A model generated the notes under the pieces. That model was not told where the DNA came from and did no database searches. It saw nothing but the letters and a program-made list of their open reading frames with translations. The position numbers and the translations under genes are program-made. From assembly GCA_963836005.1 (NCBI GenBank), contig CAWIHS010000002.1:1-64000 (forward strand): 64,000 nucleotides of DNA, given 5' to 3'. This document shows, one piece after another, positions 44,540 through 54,218 of the stretch (within the stretch, counting starts at the first letter, position 1; every line of letters starts with the position of its first letter). Source of the stretch: CAWIHS01 sp963836005. GTDB taxonomy: Bacteria; Pseudomonadota; Gammaproteobacteria; GRL18.

Positions 44540-45226
44540 ATGATACAGCCATTGCCCCTGATTGTCAGACAATTAGAACAACAAGCCTATGTGCCTGTCT
44601 GGCAAGCCATGCAGGCATTCACGTTAAACCGCGAAGCCAATACACCTGATGAAATCTGGCTGCTTGAACATCCTCCTGTATATACTCTCGGACGCAATGG
44701 CAAAGCGGAACATTTGCTCAATCCGAGAAACATTCCGGTGCTTCATATTGATCGCGGCGGACAGGTTACCTATCATGGTCCGGGCCAATTGATTGCTTAC
44801 GTGCTGATTGACCTGAAAAGGAGGAGCATGGGAGTCAGAGAGTTGGTCACAGGTATCGAGCACTGCATCATTAAGACATTGCGGCAGTTCCATCTGGATG
44901 CCTATGCTAAACAACAGGCCCCGGGTGTTTATATTGAAGAAGCGAAAATAGCGGCCTTAGGCTTGAGAATAAAAAAGGGTTGCAGTTTTCATGGATTAAG
45001 TTTAAATATTGACATGGATCTGTCACCATTTAAAAATATTAATCCCTGCGGCTATCCTGATCTGAAAATCATCCAGTTAGCAGATTTTAATCAACAGGTA
45101 TCATTGCAGGATGCCGGCAGTGAACTGATCCATCAGCTTTGTCGATTTCTCGGCATTGAACAGATTATACAAAAAGATGCTCTCCCCCTGTTATCAGGGC
45201 AAGATCAACCAAAAACAAAAGCCTGA
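44540..45226 (+). CDS. lipB: Octanoyl-[acyl-carrier-protein]:protein N-octanoyltransferase
   Basis: Transfers octanoate from ACP to the lipoyl domains of 2-oxoacid dehydrogenases and GcvH. Motifs: EIWLLEHPPVYTLGRNG, DRGGQVTYHGPGQLIAYVLIDL, the catalytic Lys in KIAALGLRIKKGCSFHGLSLN and the catalytic Cys in NPCGYPDLK. 228 residues, normal size. LipA is not downstream here; a GNAT gene follows at 31 bp. Confidence 0.97.
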   Translation: MIQPLPLIVRQLEQQAYVPVWQAMQAFTLNREANTPDEIWLLEHPPVYTLGRNGKAEHLLNPRNIPVLHIDRGGQVTYHGPGQLIAYVLIDLKRRSMGVRELVTGIEHCIIKTLRQFHLDAYAKQQAPGVYIEEAKIAALGLRIKKGCSFHGLSLNIDMDLSPFKNINPCGYPDLKIIQLADFNQQVSLQDAGSELIHQLCRFLGIEQIIQKDALPLLSGQDQPKTKA

Positions 45227-45257
45227 CCATAGACAATATTCACCATTATTACCGCTT

Positions 45258-45710
45258 ATGACTGATTCCCTAATTATACGTAAAGCCAATCTGGATGATC
45301 TTGAGCCTATACTGGCCTTGCTGAATTCACCCATGGCTGACAACGGCAATGCCATGAGCCAGGTTGATGCGGGGCTTATGCTGCAGACCATGCTGGACGA
45401 CTCTAATTATTTTCAGATAGTAGCCACTGCAGACAGCGGTATCGTTGGAATGCTCACTCTGGTGATTATCATGCAAATGAGCCACGAGGGTGCAACCCCT
45501 GCACTGATAACGGATCTTATAGTATCTGGCGAAGAGGAGAGCTATCTTATTACTCGCCAATTACTGGAGTACGCTACAAATCTGGCTCAGGAGTATGGAT
45601 GTTACAAAACCATACTACAAACTGATTTTCAGGCTCAATTATCCACCAAAGCCTGCATCGAACTGGGTTATAAACAAGGCCAGCCTTCTTTCTCATTATT
45701 CGATAATTAA
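45258..45710 (+). CDS. GNAT-family N-acetyltransferase
   Basis: A 150-residue acetyltransferase-like protein. It begins SLIIRKANLDDLEPILALLNS, has the central beta strand TADSGIVGMLTLVIIM and an ALITDLIVSGEEESYLITRQLLEYA region as the acetyl-CoA binding arm (the usual RGxGxG/A is altered, EEESYLI), and ends in a KACIELGYKQG motif. Substrate unknown. ATG 45258 lies 31 bp after lipB; the upstream open frame overlapping lipB is not needed. Confidence 0.8.
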   Translation: MTDSLIIRKANLDDLEPILALLNSPMADNGNAMSQVDAGLMLQTMLDDSNYFQIVATADSGIVGMLTLVIIMQMSHEGATPALITDLIVSGEEESYLITRQLLEYATNLAQEYGCYKTILQTDFQAQLSTKACIELGYKQGQPSFSLFDN

Positions 45711-45881
45711 TATGCAGCCTGAATAAATCAGTCAGCAACCCGGCACTAATAATCAGGTTATTTCACACAGTCGAACAGGCGATTTAACCCATTCCGACTT
45801 GTTTCGCACATCAGCTTTTTTACCAAAAAAATTAAATTTCCATGATTAACAAAGGGTTATAAAAACTGGCATGGATTGCGC

Positions 45882-46003
45882 TATAATGAAAGCATGGTTT
45901 GACTATCATGTTGACCAATTATTATTGCACTTTATTTTGCCATTACACTTGTTTGGCAACGATGTTTACTGTTTATAACGGATCTTTTTAGATCCGTTTT
46001 TTT
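45882..46003 (+). ncRNA. Candidate small RNA, about 110 nt
   Basis: A perfect TATAAT at 45882-45887 would start a transcript near 45894, and a strong intrinsic terminator ends at 46003, with no open frame between. The -35 is weak (TTATAA, 19-bp spacer). Alternatively the terminator simply closes the lipB-GNAT operon. It converges with the PspF-like gene. Confidence 0.35.
45977..46003 (+). terminator. Rho-independent terminator
   Basis: A 9-bp stem AACGGATCT / AGATCCGTT with a TTTT loop runs into seven T residues (45997-46003). It serves the plus strand: the mre-lipB-GNAT unit and/or the candidate sRNA. Confidence 0.9.
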
Positions 46004-46004
46004 A

Positions 46005-46976
46005 TTAGACATTTAATGAGTACTTTTTCATTCGATAGAGTAACGTATCTCGCGTTAAGCCCAGCAGCCGTGCTGCTTTACTGCGATTACCCGCCGTTTT
46101 ATCTAGGGCCTGGCGGATCAGTTCAATTTCGACTTTTTCAAGTGAAATGCCGTTATCAGGTAAAGAAATGAGGTTTTCGACCTGGACATCTGCAGTTTTT
46201 AAAGGTTGTTTTATTTCTTGCGGAATGTTATGCAGATCAATCGTTTTACCGGCCAGCAAAATGGTCATTCGTTCACAGAAATTTCTCAATTCACGGACAT
46301 TGCCCGGCCAATGGTAAGCATTCAGACACTTCAGAGCACTCTTGCTGTAGCGCGGAGCTTGCACCTGGTAAGCAGCAGCTAACTCTTGACTGAAATGACT
46401 GAGTAACAACGACAGATCACCGGTGCGATCTCGCAACGGTGGAATGTCCAGAGGAATGATATTCAGGCGGTAAAAAAGATCTTCACGGAAGTCCCCGTTA
46501 GCGACCTGTTGTCTTAAATCTCTGTTGGTTGCAGCAATGATACGCACATCAGCTTTTTCAATAGCGGTTGCGCCAACTTTCTGGCATTCTGCTGACTCAA
46601 TAAAGCGCAATAATTTTGCCTGGACCGCCAGTGGCAGTTCACCCACTTCATCAAGAAAAAGTGTTCCCTGATGAGCAGACTGAACAAAACCCTGCTGATT
46701 AGAAATTGCACCTGTAAAAGAGCCTTTAATATGTCCAAACAGCAATGATTCAGCTAATGTTTCAAGTATCGCCGCACAATTAACAGAAATCAACGGTTGG
46801 GATTTTCTCCGGCTGGCGTTGTGGATCGCTTTGGCAAATATTTCCTTACCACTGCCGCTCTCACCCTGAATAAGTACAGTAACATCCGATGCTGCAGTAA
46901 TTTTCGCAGCCCATAATACACCATTTAACTCCGGTGACTGACCGATCAGGTCATGTTCGAAATCAATCATTGTCAT
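46005..46976 (-). CDS. PspF-like sigma-54 activator without receiver domain
   Basis: A 323-residue AAA+ activator consisting only of the central ATPase and a C-terminal Fis-type HTH, as in PspF. Walker A is GESGSGKE, Walker B LFLDEVGEL, the sigma-54 loop reads GSFTGA (consensus GAFTGA), the Arg finger region REDLFYRL and WPGNVRELRNFCER follow, and the HTH is NRSKAARLLGLTRDTLLYRM. It diverges from lptD. With no regulatory domain it is likely controlled by a partner protein; no PspA-like gene is in the window. Confidence 0.88.
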   Translation of the reverse strand: MTMIDFEHDLIGQSPELNGVLWAAKITAASDVTVLIQGESGSGKEIFAKAIHNASRRKSQPLISVNCAAILETLAESLLFGHIKGSFTGAISNQQGFVQSAHQGTLFLDEVGELPLAVQAKLLRFIESAECQKVGATAIEKADVRIIAATNRDLRQQVANGDFREDLFYRLNIIPLDIPPLRDRTGDLSLLLSHFSQELAAAYQVQAPRYSKSALKCLNAYHWPGNVRELRNFCERMTILLAGKTIDLHNIPQEIKQPLKTADVQVENLISLPDNGISLEKVEIELIRQALDKTAGNRSKAARLLGLTRDTLLYRMKKYSLNV

Positions 46977-46992
46977 TTACCAATTATTGTGA

Positions 46993-47061
46993 GTGTCCAT
47001 GGATATAATCTTGTGGCACTATTTCAGTAGCACTGAAATAATTTCGTTATTTGATGGACAC
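46993..47061. repeat. 69-bp nested inverted repeat upstream of lptD
   Basis: Outer arms GTGTCCAT (46993-47000) and ATGGACAC (47054-47061) enclose an inner perfect hairpin ATTTCAGT/ACTGAAAT with a 3-base loop (47021-47039). The ends match R2/R3 termini, and TTGTGGCAC matches R2. It may be a miniature R2 relative or an operator in the divergent pspF-like/lptD region. Confidence 0.6.
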
Positions 47062-47234
47062 TATTTAAGCACTTTATATTTTTATCAGATATCATAGCAG
47101 AAATTCTCAGCAATAAAAAATGATTCAGATCAAGTGATTAAGATTTGCTCTCACGACAATTTATATCCGCCTGTCTTAACTCGGGAGGTATTCAATGGTA
47201 AACTAGCGCATCGAAATCATTGATAGAATACATA

Positions 47235-50200
47235 ATGGAAAAACAGGACCGTAAAAAAGCCAGTTTGAAAAAAGCAATCGAGAGGCTATTTTCTTGTTCC
47301 TGGTCATTACTTCTGTCAGGAGTTTGCTTTGGCTCAGGGCTGTTTTTTCGCTCAGGGCTGTTACTTCTGGCAGCAATGAGCCTGCTTCAACCAGCAGCAG
47401 CCGACTATCAGGCCAATGGCTGGAACTGCCGTACACTGGATAATGGCCAATGGGATTGCGGCCCAGCAAGCCAGGCGGATTTTCAACCTGCCCGGACACC
47501 GATCACTTCCCCGCCGGATGGCATGCCGGAGACACCTGCGCCGATAATCACGCCTGTTCCAGAAACCACACCTGCTCCTGAAGTCAGGCCTACTGTTGTT
47601 GAAGAAGACACTGACATCGTTTCACAAACAAATCAGCCCTTGCCTGAACAGGTTCAGACCGCGTCTGAGACCTATACCCCGCAGACAATGACAGTTTCGC
47701 CTGCGGTATCGGCCAAACCCGCAACAGAAACTTCCGTGACACCTGAAGCTTCTACGGTGCAAACAAATTCAGCCCCGATCGTTTCCACCCCCCAGCAGGC
47801 AGTCGACACAAATGCATTTACCGCGGAAGCTTCTCCGCTGATAGTACCTGCCGATGATGATGATAATTTTCCGCTTCCCCAGTTTGATACTCCGCAGGGT
47901 CCCAGTGGCGGAATAGCCTTTGTTCAGCCCAGAGTAAGTCAGGGTGCGGCAGTCATTCCAGGCATCTGGTCTAATTGTTCCGTGCAGCCCACACCAGCGT
48001 TAGATAAAAGCACAATGTCTGAACAGGCCGATGACAATACGAATGTGGAAGCAGACGATGCCAATGCTCCCAATAGCGATCAAATAGAATTTGAAGGTAA
48101 TGTGATCATCACCAGAGATGTTCAGTCCCTTACTGCAGATAAAGCCATCTATAACAAAACCAGCAATACCTTCGATGCCCTGGGCAATGTGATCATCACC
48201 GAGCCTGACATTCGCCTGGAAGGTGATAGTGCACGTTATCAAACCGATGTACGCAAAGGACGTCTGGACAATGCCCGTTATGAATTACCTTCACGTCCAG
48301 CTCAGGGAGTAGCCGACAATATCAATTTCAAGCCTGGGGAGGTTAAACTGAGCAATCCAACCTATTCAACCTGTCCAGCAGGAGCTCAGGACTGGGTGCT
48401 TAAATCCAGTGATCTTCAACTGTATACGGAAGAAGGTTATGGCGAAGGTAAAAATGTGATCCTGAAGTTCAAGGACATTCCAGTTGCCTATACTCCGTAC
48501 ATCCGCTTTCCGTTAACAGACCAACGTGAAAGTGGCTTCCTGCTGCCCACTATCGGCAGTTCAAGCAATAATGGATTTGAACTGGCGACCCCTTACTATT
48601 TCAATATTGCGCCCGAACAGGATGCCACTGTTACACCGAAAATACTCTCGGATCGCGGTTTAATGCTGGGAGGTCAATATCGTTATCTAGGTAAAAATTA
48701 TTCCGGTGAAGTCTATGGTGAATGGCTTCATGATCGGATCTATGATGAACCAAGAGAGGTAGTTGACGTAGCGGCCAGAGAAAACGTCATCGGTGAAGTG
48801 CCTGTGGATGGCAAGCTCGTGCCAAAAGATATTCCTCAAAATCGGGGAGCTTTCAGTTTACAGCAAAGAGCTAACTGGCGTAACGGCTGGTCTGGTTTTG
48901 TCGATTATAATTATGTCAGCGACAATTATTACCTCGAAGACTTCGGCAATAATATCAGGGATAAAAGTGAAACAAATCTCGTACGCGAAGGCGTTGTGAG
49001 TTATAACGGTGAAGTATTTGACTTTATGGCACGGGCACAGGGATACCAGCAGCTGCGCAGTTATACCCACACCTATAGCCGCCTGCCGCAATTATTACTG
49101 ACTGCGAATAAAAATTATGAACTCTACGGGGCAGACATTGATACCGGATTCTCGACGGATTTAACACAATTTAGCAATAACTGGGAGGATTATCTCGATG
49201 ATCGGGTCGAGTCAACCCGTTATCAATTACGCCCATTTATCCGTATGCCTTTTCGTAACAGTTACAGCTTTGTCATCCCCAAAATTAGCCTGGACATGGT
49301 GACCTACAAGCTGAGAAATGAAGATAAGGATCCCTATGCACACCTATATGATGATGATTCACCCTCACGCGTTGCTCCCATAGTCAGCCTGGACAGCGGG
49401 CTGTACTTTGATCGTGAACTGTCGCTGTTCAATCTGCCCATGCAGCAGACACTCGAGCCACGCCTCTATTATTTATATGTGCCTGACAAAGACCAGTCTG
49501 ACATTCCATTATTTGATACTGGCCGTACGACTTTTTCCTTTAACCAGCTATTTAGAGAAAACCGATTTAACGGCCATGATCGCCTGGGTGATGCCAATCA
49601 GTTAACAGCGGCAGTGACCACCCGTTTTATTGACAATCAAAATGGCGCGGAGCGTTTCGTCGCCTCTATAGGACAAATTTACTATTTTGAGGATCGTGAT
49701 GTTACTCTGCGTTACGACAGAAATGGCCAGCCAATACAGCTGCCTGAAGATACACAATCAGGTTCCAGTATCGCAGCAGAGCTGAGCAGTCAGTTTGCTC
49801 ACAACTGGTATACGGGCGCGTCTCTGCTTTATAACCCCTACGACGGCGGTCAGACACAGGAAGGCCGATACCGATTACAATTTAAATCTGACAGATACCA
49901 CATTGCCAATTTTGACTACCTGTATCGCGTGAATGATTATGAACAGATCGACGTGTCCGCCTATTGGAAAATTACTCCCAGATGGCGCGGCCTGGGCCGT
50001 TGGAATTACTCATTTTATGATCAGGCAGCACTTGGTGAAGATAACAAAAACAAAGGCTATACTCTGGAGGCGCTGCTTGGAGTAGAATACGACAGTTGCT
50101 GTTACGCCCTGCGTCTGGTTGTAGGCCGAGAACAGGATAGTTATAATTCTGAAGCTGATAACAGAATCATGCTGCAATTGCAGCTCAAGGGTCTGGGATC

Positions 50201-50267
50201 AGTAGGCAATATCAGCGGCCGTTCTCTGGCCAATGATATTCCAGGGTTTGAGCCCCTGACTTATTAG
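47235..50267 (+). CDS. lptD: LPS-assembly outer-membrane protein LptD
   Basis: With LptE, inserts lipopolysaccharide in the outer leaflet. About 1010 residues, long for the family (commonly 750-850). Signal segment, then a Cys-containing N-terminus (NWNCRTLDNGQWDCGP), then about 150 residues rich in Pro, Thr and Val (PETPAPIITPVPETTPAPEV) that account for the extra length, then the LptA-like jellyroll (QIEFEGNVIITRDVQSLTADK) and the beta barrel (PVAYTPYIRFPLTDQRESGFLLPT to YDSCCYALRLVVGREQDSYN). The paired Cys (SCC) needed for disulfides are present. ATG 47235 is preferred to TTG 47220. surA follows at 23 bp. Confidence 0.96.
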   Translation: MEKQDRKKASLKKAIERLFSCSWSLLLSGVCFGSGLFFRSGLLLLAAMSLLQPAAADYQANGWNCRTLDNGQWDCGPASQADFQPARTPITSPPDGMPETPAPIITPVPETTPAPEVRPTVVEEDTDIVSQTNQPLPEQVQTASETYTPQTMTVSPAVSAKPATETSVTPEASTVQTNSAPIVSTPQQAVDTNAFTAEASPLIVPADDDDNFPLPQFDTPQGPSGGIAFVQPRVSQGAAVIPGIWSNCSVQPTPALDKSTMSEQADDNTNVEADDANAPNSDQIEFEGNVIITRDVQSLTADKAIYNKTSNTFDALGNVIITEPDIRLEGDSARYQTDVRKGRLDNARYELPSRPAQGVADNINFKPGEVKLSNPTYSTCPAGAQDWVLKSSDLQLYTEEGYGEGKNVILKFKDIPVAYTPYIRFPLTDQRESGFLLPTIGSSSNNGFELATPYYFNIAPEQDATVTPKILSDRGLMLGGQYRYLGKNYSGEVYGEWLHDRIYDEPREVVDVAARENVIGEVPVDGKLVPKDIPQNRGAFSLQQRANWRNGWSGFVDYNYVSDNYYLEDFGNNIRDKSETNLVREGVVSYNGEVFDFMARAQGYQQLRSYTHTYSRLPQLLLTANKNYELYGADIDTGFSTDLTQFSNNWEDYLDDRVESTRYQLRPFIRMPFRNSYSFVIPKISLDMVTYKLRNEDKDPYAHLYDDDSPSRVAPIVSLDSGLYFDRELSLFNLPMQQTLEPRLYYLYVPDKDQSDIPLFDTGRTTFSFNQLFRENRFNGHDRLGDANQLTAAVTTRFIDNQNGAERFVASIGQIYYFEDRDVTLRYDRNGQPIQLPEDTQSGSSIAAELSSQFAHNWYTGASLLYNPYDGGQTQEGRYRLQFKSDRYHIANFDYLYRVNDYEQIDVSAYWKITPRWRGLGRWNYSFYDQAALGEDNKNKGYTLEALLGVEYDSCCYALRLVVGREQDSYNSEADNRIMLQLQLKGLGSVGNISGRSLANDIPGFEPLTY

Positions 50268-50290
50268 ACCCTGATATGATAGGACCTTCA

Positions 50291-51598
50291 ATGACATTGA
50301 TTAAAAACATCCCGCGTACCATTAGCGGGCTTATTTTTGTTCTGCAGCTCACAATGCCTGCGTATGCCGAAGAGATCACCACACTTGACAGTATAGTTGC
50401 GATTGTCAATAACGATGTGATTACCCAGCTGGAACTAAAACAACAATTCAGGGAAATTGTAAAGACGCTAAAGGCTAAAAATACTCAGCTACCGCCTGCG
50501 GATGTGCTCGGAAAACAGATACTGGATAAAATGATCCTCGAGCGCATACAACTGGATCTGGCCAGTCGAACCGGCATCAAGATTGATGATACAACCTTAA
50601 ACCTTGCGATTACTCGTATTGCTGCGCAAAATAATATGTCTATCAGTGAATTTCGTAATGCTCTGTCAGAACAGGGAGTCGATTACCGCAGATTTCGCGA
50701 TGAGATTAAAAAGCAGATCATTCTTAAACGACTTTTGCAGCGTAATGTTGTCAACACTATTACAGTTACCGAACAGGAAATTGATAATTTTCTCTTTAAC
50801 GTTGAAAAACAGGGGGGACTGGAGCAAAGTTATCACCTTGAGCACATACTCATAGATACCCCTGAAGATGCATCACCGGAACAAATCAAGGTCAGCAAAA
50901 GACAGGCTGAACAACTAGTGCGTGAGCTTCGCAACGGGCGTGATTTCAAAGGCGCGGCAATAGCCTTGTCCGCAGGTCAGAATGCGCTTAACGGCGGCGA
51001 TCTAGGGTGGCTTAAATCAGGTGAAATACCCTCCCTGTTTGCCGAAACCACAGCTAAATTAGCCATTGGTGAAGTCTCCAATCCCATTCGCAGTCCTAGC
51101 GGTTTTCATATCATCAAACTGGTCGATGCCAAAGGCGGGCAACAGTATATGGTGACACAGACAAATGCGCGGCATATTTTACTCAAACCCAGTATCGTCA
51201 ATAATGATGAGCAGGTTAAAATTCGCCTGAATAAAATCCGTAACCAAATTATTAATGGTGAAGATTTTGCCACCATGGCCAAAGCTCATTCTGAAGATAA
51301 GGGTTCTGCAACGCGCGGAGGAGATCTCGGCTGGTTTAAACCCGGCACCATGGTCCCAGCCTTTGAGAAGGCAGCCGATGAACTGCAACCTGGTGAAATC
51401 AGCGCTATCGTCCAGACCGAGTTTGGCTATCATATTATTGAAGTATTGGGCCGTCGCAGTCATGATGACAGCGATGACATGATACGCGAAAAAGCCCGTG
51501 AACTGATCACACAACGGAAAATTGCAGAAGAAACAGAAAACTTTTATCGGCGTCTCCGTGATGAAGCCTATGTGGACATCCGTTTGAATAACCAGTAA
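50291..51598 (+). CDS. surA: Periplasmic chaperone/peptidyl-prolyl isomerase SurA
   Basis: A 435-residue chaperone for outer-membrane proteins, LptD included. Signal peptide to about MPAYAEE; SurA N-domain (LDSIVAIVNNDVITQLELKQQ, LDKMILERIQLDLASRTGI); two parvulin domains (YHLEHILIDTPED ... NGGDLGWLKSGEIP and ARHILLKPSIVN ... TRGGDLGWFKPGTMVPAFE); C-terminal helix. ATG 50291 has AGGA 6 bases upstream; ATG 50276 is also open. pdxA follows 14 bp later, the usual gammaproteobacterial order. Confidence 0.97.
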   Translation: MTLIKNIPRTISGLIFVLQLTMPAYAEEITTLDSIVAIVNNDVITQLELKQQFREIVKTLKAKNTQLPPADVLGKQILDKMILERIQLDLASRTGIKIDDTTLNLAITRIAAQNNMSISEFRNALSEQGVDYRRFRDEIKKQIILKRLLQRNVVNTITVTEQEIDNFLFNVEKQGGLEQSYHLEHILIDTPEDASPEQIKVSKRQAEQLVRELRNGRDFKGAAIALSAGQNALNGGDLGWLKSGEIPSLFAETTAKLAIGEVSNPIRSPSGFHIIKLVDAKGGQQYMVTQTNARHILLKPSIVNNDEQVKIRLNKIRNQIINGEDFATMAKAHSEDKGSATRGGDLGWFKPGTMVPAFEKAADELQPGEISAIVQTEFGYHIIEVLGRRSHDDSDDMIREKARELITQRKIAEETENFYRRLRDEAYVDIRLNNQ

Positions 51599-51612
51599 TT
51601 CCAGTTTCCTCA

Positions 51613-52656
51613 ATGAGTATTGTAAACACATTGATTGCTCGAAAATATCCCCGTATAGTGATCACACCAGGTGAACCTTCTGGTATTGGCCCTGATCTCT
51701 GCATTCAATATGCCCAGCAGACACATGCAGAACAACTGGTTGTTATTGCAGATCCGGAGCTTATGCAAGAGCGTGCAGCCTTATTGAATTTGCCGCTCAC
51801 ATTACTCGAAGACAATTTACCGCATCCGGGTCAGAACCATCAAACTTCTCTCCCCGGAGTACTCTATATCCGACCTGTATCAGCGGCCTCTAAGGTCATT
51901 CCCGGACAACTGGATAAACGCAACTCCAACTATGTATTAAAAACTCTGGAACAAGCGGTTAAGGGTTGTTTATGTGCTGACTTTGATGCCCTGGTTACCG
52001 CACCTGTCCACAAGGGCATTATCAATGAAGCGGGCATTCCTTTTACCGGGCATACCGAGTTTCTGGCCGCACAGACTCGCACTGAACATGTCGTAATGAT
52101 GCTGGCCAGCGATGAATTACGAGTCGCTCTTGCTACCACACATCTAGCCTTGCAAGCAGTGTCTGCCGCCATAACCCAGGAAAGCCTGACCAAAGTGCTA
52201 AGCATTTTAAACCACGATCTCCAGCACAGATTTGGACTGTCCCGTCCACATATTATGGTTTGCGGCCTGAACCCCCACGCAGGAGAAGACGGCCATCTCG
52301 GCACAGAAGAGCTGCAGACTATTATCCCGGTGATTAAGCATTTACAGCAACAGGGACTTAATCTAACGGGTCCTCTACCCGCTGATACCCTGTTTACCCG
52401 CAATAATCTCGCTCAGGCTGATGCCGTTCTGGCCATGTACCACGATCAGGGCCTGCCCGTGCTTAAATATCAGGGCTTTGGCAATGCCGTCAATGTCACA
52501 CTGGGATTGCCTATTATAAGAACCTCGGTGGATCACGGCACGGCCCTGGATCTTGCCGGCAGCGGCAGAGCCAGTACCGGCAGTTTAAAATATGCTATAG
52601 GTACAGCGTGTAAAATGATTGCAGCTGAAAGGAAAGAAATCTACACACAAAAGTAG
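51613..52656 (+). CDS. pdxA: 4-hydroxythreonine-4-phosphate dehydrogenase
   Basis: NAD-dependent step of pyridoxal-phosphate synthesis. 347 residues with VITPGEPSGIGPDLC, DALVTAPVHKGIINEAGIPFTGHTEFLA, CGLNPHAGEDGHLG, ADAVLAMYHDQGLPVLKYQGFG and DHGTALDLAGSGRA; the three metal His ligands are present in the last three motifs. Last gene of lptD-surA-pdxA; the rsmA-apaGH genes that often follow are absent. Confidence 0.97.
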   Translation: MSIVNTLIARKYPRIVITPGEPSGIGPDLCIQYAQQTHAEQLVVIADPELMQERAALLNLPLTLLEDNLPHPGQNHQTSLPGVLYIRPVSAASKVIPGQLDKRNSNYVLKTLEQAVKGCLCADFDALVTAPVHKGIINEAGIPFTGHTEFLAAQTRTEHVVMMLASDELRVALATTHLALQAVSAAITQESLTKVLSILNHDLQHRFGLSRPHIMVCGLNPHAGEDGHLGTEELQTIIPVIKHLQQQGLNLTGPLPADTLFTRNNLAQADAVLAMYHDQGLPVLKYQGFGNAVNVTLGLPIIRTSVDHGTALDLAGSGRASTGSLKYAIGTACKMIAAERKEIYTQK

Positions 52657-52800
52657 TGCCAATCGTTAGGATATCCCTTAGAGGATTTAAACCCTGGGTA
52701 TTGTGAGTCAGGTTTCTTTAGCGTGACTATGCAGATATTTGTGAAAACACAACGGTGTCAATAAGCGCTGATAGAGTTGCCGAGAATGCCGGCCAGGAGG

Positions 52801-54141
52801 CTAAACATAATAAATCAGCTTTTGTCCGGGGCGCAGCCTGCGAGGGTCAGTGACTCCATTCGCAAATTTCAGATGCTGCACGGGAACACCAAGCCGTCGT
52901 GCAATCCTTCCCAGAATATCGCCGGAACGGACCCGATAAATTTTTTTCTCCAGCTTTTTGCTGCCAGGGATGAGCAATGATTGGCCGACCCAGATCTGGT
53001 GATCCTCGATACTGTTTTTTTTGCGCAGATCCTGGACACTGACAGCAAACATTTTTGCGATGCCCTCCAGATGGTTACCTTGTTTAACGGTGTAGATGGT
53101 GTGATTAGTAGATTGTTTTCCGGCAATCCGGGAATTTTTACTGGATGCAGTCAGTGCGATCGGATTGCTGACCGGTTTCCAGACTTTGCTTGAGCTGTTT
53201 TTTTTATGCAGATGCACTGCAGCCTCTGACGGCAGCCGCACTATAAAATTGTTCGTCGGAGTACGACTGTATTTTTCCAGTTCAGGATTTAACTGCTGGA
53301 TTTTTGTTTCTGATAGTTTTGCCATCGTGGCTATTTTTTTTACCGGCAGTGGCCTGACTAACTGTACATACCGATAAGGACGGGCTTTAGAAACCGGAAA
53401 ACCAAAATGTTCTGGATCTTGAAGCAGCAAAGCTGCAGCTAGAAATTCCGGCACATAACCCCGAGTTTCTTTAGGCAAATGTCGCAGTACATGGCTATAA
53501 CCTCGTTCTCCGCGTTTCAGACCGCTCTTTCTGACAACACGGGCAATACGCCCCTCGCCTGCATTATAGGCTGCCACCGATAACAAGACAGAAGTGTTTG
53601 AAAATTTTGCGTTTAAAAACTTGAGATATTTCACACCTGCGTCCGTAGCACGGGCGGGATCGGTGCGCTCATCCAGTTTTTTTCCTACATGCAGACCGTA
53701 GTGGCGGGCGCTGGCAGGCATAAACTGCCACAATCCAAGCGCGCCCGCCTTACTGCGGGCATTAAAGCGAAAAGCACTTTCGGCCATAGGTAAAGCTTCG
53801 AAGGGTAAAGGGATTTCTGAACGGGCCAACTTAGCACGGATCATGGCTCGATAACGATCACCTCGCTGCAGGGCCGCCAGCGTTTGATCATATTGTCTAC
53901 CAGAGAAAGCCCTCAGATAGGCGTGGACTGATTTACTCATGCGTGCCAGTTCTTTACTTGTCCAGCTGGGCTCGCCAAGTTCATGCAACAGAGCTTTCAG
54001 ACGGGTTTGAGTATCGTTGAAGGAGACTTTTTCGCCACTGGAAGTAATAAGAGGTTTGGGTGTTTTGGCCAGTGCCAGATCACCCGCTCCACTGGCCAGA
54101 AAAAATAGCAGCGACAAAATAGCGACACTGATCATTCGCAT
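52801..54141 (-). CDS. mltD: LysM lytic transglycosylase (MltD-like)
   Basis: A 446-residue exported glycan-cleaving enzyme. Signal peptide (AILSLLFFLASGAGDLALA), a family-1 SLT domain with the catalytic Glu in PMAESAFRFNARSKAGALGLWQF and AAYNAGEGRIARVV, then two LysM domains (YTVKQGNHLEGIAKMFAVS; YRVRSGDILGRIARRLGVP) that hold it to peptidoglycan. No lipobox Cys follows the signal, unlike E. coli MltD. It converges with pdxA across 144 bp. Confidence 0.92.
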   Translation of the reverse strand: MRMISVAILSLLFFLASGAGDLALAKTPKPLITSSGEKVSFNDTQTRLKALLHELGEPSWTSKELARMSKSVHAYLRAFSGRQYDQTLAALQRGDRYRAMIRAKLARSEIPLPFEALPMAESAFRFNARSKAGALGLWQFMPASARHYGLHVGKKLDERTDPARATDAGVKYLKFLNAKFSNTSVLLSVAAYNAGEGRIARVVRKSGLKRGERGYSHVLRHLPKETRGYVPEFLAAALLLQDPEHFGFPVSKARPYRYVQLVRPLPVKKIATMAKLSETKIQQLNPELEKYSRTPTNNFIVRLPSEAAVHLHKKNSSSKVWKPVSNPIALTASSKNSRIAGKQSTNHTIYTVKQGNHLEGIAKMFAVSVQDLRKKNSIEDHQIWVGQSLLIPGSKKLEKKIYRVRSGDILGRIARRLGVPVQHLKFANGVTDPRRLRPGQKLIYYV

Positions 54142-54218
54142 TGTTTGTGTTCCTTATCTTCTTTAGCTCACAAAACCCCGGATTAACGCCCGATCTGGTT
54201 TTTTTCGTCAATTAGTTA

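Noticed and set aside
45869..45882. Possible sigma-54 promoter TGGCATGGATTGC
   Set aside because: The GG-to-GC spacing is 8 bases instead of 10, so it does not fit the -24/-12 consensus.
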